DNA from: Pseudophaeobacter profundi
GTDB lineage: Bacteria; Pseudomonadota; Alphaproteobacteria; Rhodobacterales; Rhodobacteraceae
Assembly: GCF_029697505.1 (NCBI RefSeq)
Contig: NZ_JARJEF010000013.1
Span: 27,123-91,122 of the forward strand
Direction: 5' to 3'
DNA length: 64,000 nt
The notes under the pieces were generated by a model that was given only the letters and a program-made list of their open reading frames with translations, had not been told where the DNA came from and did no database searches. Position 1 is the stretch's first letter; the number at the start of each line of letters is the position of its first letter. A program made the translations under genes and the position numbers. Below, piece by piece: positions 63,128 through 64,000 of this stretch.

Positions 63128-63736
63128 ATGTTTCGAACTCTTGCTCTTCTGGCCTCGATGGTCCTGCTGGCGGCCTGTGAAGAAACCCAACTTGATGAGG
63201 CCAAGGAGGATCTTGGCGATTTCAATATGCGGGTTTCCTTTGTCTACACTGACAAGGCGCTGCAATGGCCCCTGTCGCGTTCGGCAGAACCGTCGGAGTG
63301 GAACGAGCCTATCGAGCGTGCGCTTGAGGCCCGGTTGGGGCGCTACGATGGCGCTGGAAAATATGACGTGGCGGTCACGCTTGAAGGCTATTTGCTGGCC
63401 ACCGGCGGTATCCCGGTTCTGGTCAATCCCAAGAGCGCAGCCGTGGTGAATGTCTTTGTCTATGATGTCACCACCAAGAGCTATCTGGTCCGCGAGCACC
63501 AGATGCAGATCTTTGAGGATACCACGGGCGAAAGCGCCATTATCGGTTCTGGCTATAGCCGCACCAAGGCAGAGCAGATTGATGGGCTGGCGCTCAAGAT
63601 TGTCGATGGCCTGGAAGAGTATATGGCAGAGCAACATGCTGAAAACGGATGGTTTGACGGTGCCTCTGCTGCGGTGGCAGCAGAGCCGGATGCGGCGGCG
63701 CCAGCCCCCTCCGACCTCGCCCCCGTGGCTGAGTGA
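63128..63736 (+). CDS. Predicted lipoprotein of unknown function
   Basis: The 202-residue protein opens with a lipoprotein signal: MFRTLALLASMVLLAACEET, lipobox LAAC with Cys17. The mature part reads FNMRVSFVYTDKALQWPLSR, DVAVTLEGYLLATGGIPVLV, AAVVNVFVYDVTTKSYLVRE and KAEQIDGLALKIVDGLEEYM. It ends in an alanine/proline-rich tail. This is a soluble periplasmic domain of unrecognised function, similar in type to other Rhodobacteraceae outer-membrane-associated lipoproteins. It lies between parC and tuf. Confidence 0.75.
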   Translation: MFRTLALLASMVLLAACEETQLDEAKEDLGDFNMRVSFVYTDKALQWPLSRSAEPSEWNEPIERALEARLGRYDGAGKYDVAVTLEGYLLATGGIPVLVNPKSAAVVNVFVYDVTTKSYLVREHQMQIFEDTTGESAIIGSGYSRTKAEQIDGLALKIVDGLEEYMAEQHAENGWFDGASAAVAAEPDAAAPAPSDLAPVAE

Positions 63737-63787
63737 GAGTTTGTTGGCCAAAGATAGCCAAAAGCAGCTATGTCAAGCAGGAACGGC

Positions 63788-64000
<213 letters not shown>

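Overview
The window is a continuous piece of an alphaproteobacterial chromosome, most probably from the Roseobacter group of the Rhodobacterales (Phaeobacter/Ruegeria/Leisingera-like). This is inferred from the gene set and order: pdxJ-acpS-lepB-rnc-era-DUF1491-recO, rpoZ-rel, chvI-chvG-hprK-rapZ-EIIA-HPr beside pckA, a methylsuccinyl-CoA dehydrogenase of the ethylmalonyl-CoA pathway, three tandem peptide deformylases, a DUF6473 gene and several TTG/GTG starts. No rRNA, tRNA, CRISPR array, intact prophage or intact insertion sequence was seen.

Region 1 (1-6462) is catabolic: the end of a TRAP transporter (dctP-dctQ-dctM), a decayed FAD-dependent D-amino-acid dehydrogenase, an Ldh-family pyrroline-2-carboxylate reductase type enzyme, a GntR/FCD regulator and an alpha-ketoglutarate-semialdehyde-type aldehyde dehydrogenase. 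Together they suggest hydroxyproline/proline-derivative use. The shared motif TTTTGGATACA/TATCCA around the regulator is its likely operator. Region 2 (6463-8340) is a gene graveyard with fragments of hipA, a RidA gene and a BCCT transporter, followed by an intact GYD-domain gene. Region 3 (8341-10889) has an FCD regulator divergent from a PLP aminotransferase, with two matching inverted repeats between them, and a small lipoprotein gene.

Region 4 (11036-31960) is mostly housekeeping: smc, a YbjN protein, a lytic transglycosylase, two cobalamin genes, a glutathionyl-hydroquinone reductase, a PatB-type C-S lyase, def1-def2-def3-fmt, small membrane proteins, rnhA, ispH, a hybrid sensor kinase, an NYN protein and folK. 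The third deformylase has lost its catalytic Glu and a metal-binding Cys. Region 5 (32033-40782) is the rpoZ-rel-DUF2062-pdxJ-lysE-acpS-lepB-rnc-era-DUF1491-recO run, with many 4-bp overlaps.

Region 6 (40861-55660) holds mcd, a TauE-type exporter, a cation diffusion facilitator, dgt, pckA, and the ChvG/ChvI plus incomplete PTS module, followed by an acyltransferase, hydroxybutyryl-CoA dehydrogenase and a DUF6473 gene. Region 7 (55693-64000) holds etfAB, a PduO-type cobalamin adenosyltransferase, a HIG1 protein, an SDR, an SH3 protein, parC, a lipoprotein and the start of tuf. ETF is the expected electron acceptor of Mcd. The adenosyltransferase and the cob genes supply the cofactor of the mutases that work with the ethylmalonyl-CoA pathway. 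No wholly new defence or mobile system was found. The best leads are the deformylase pseudoenzyme, the operator families and the decayed hydroxyproline and graveyard segments.
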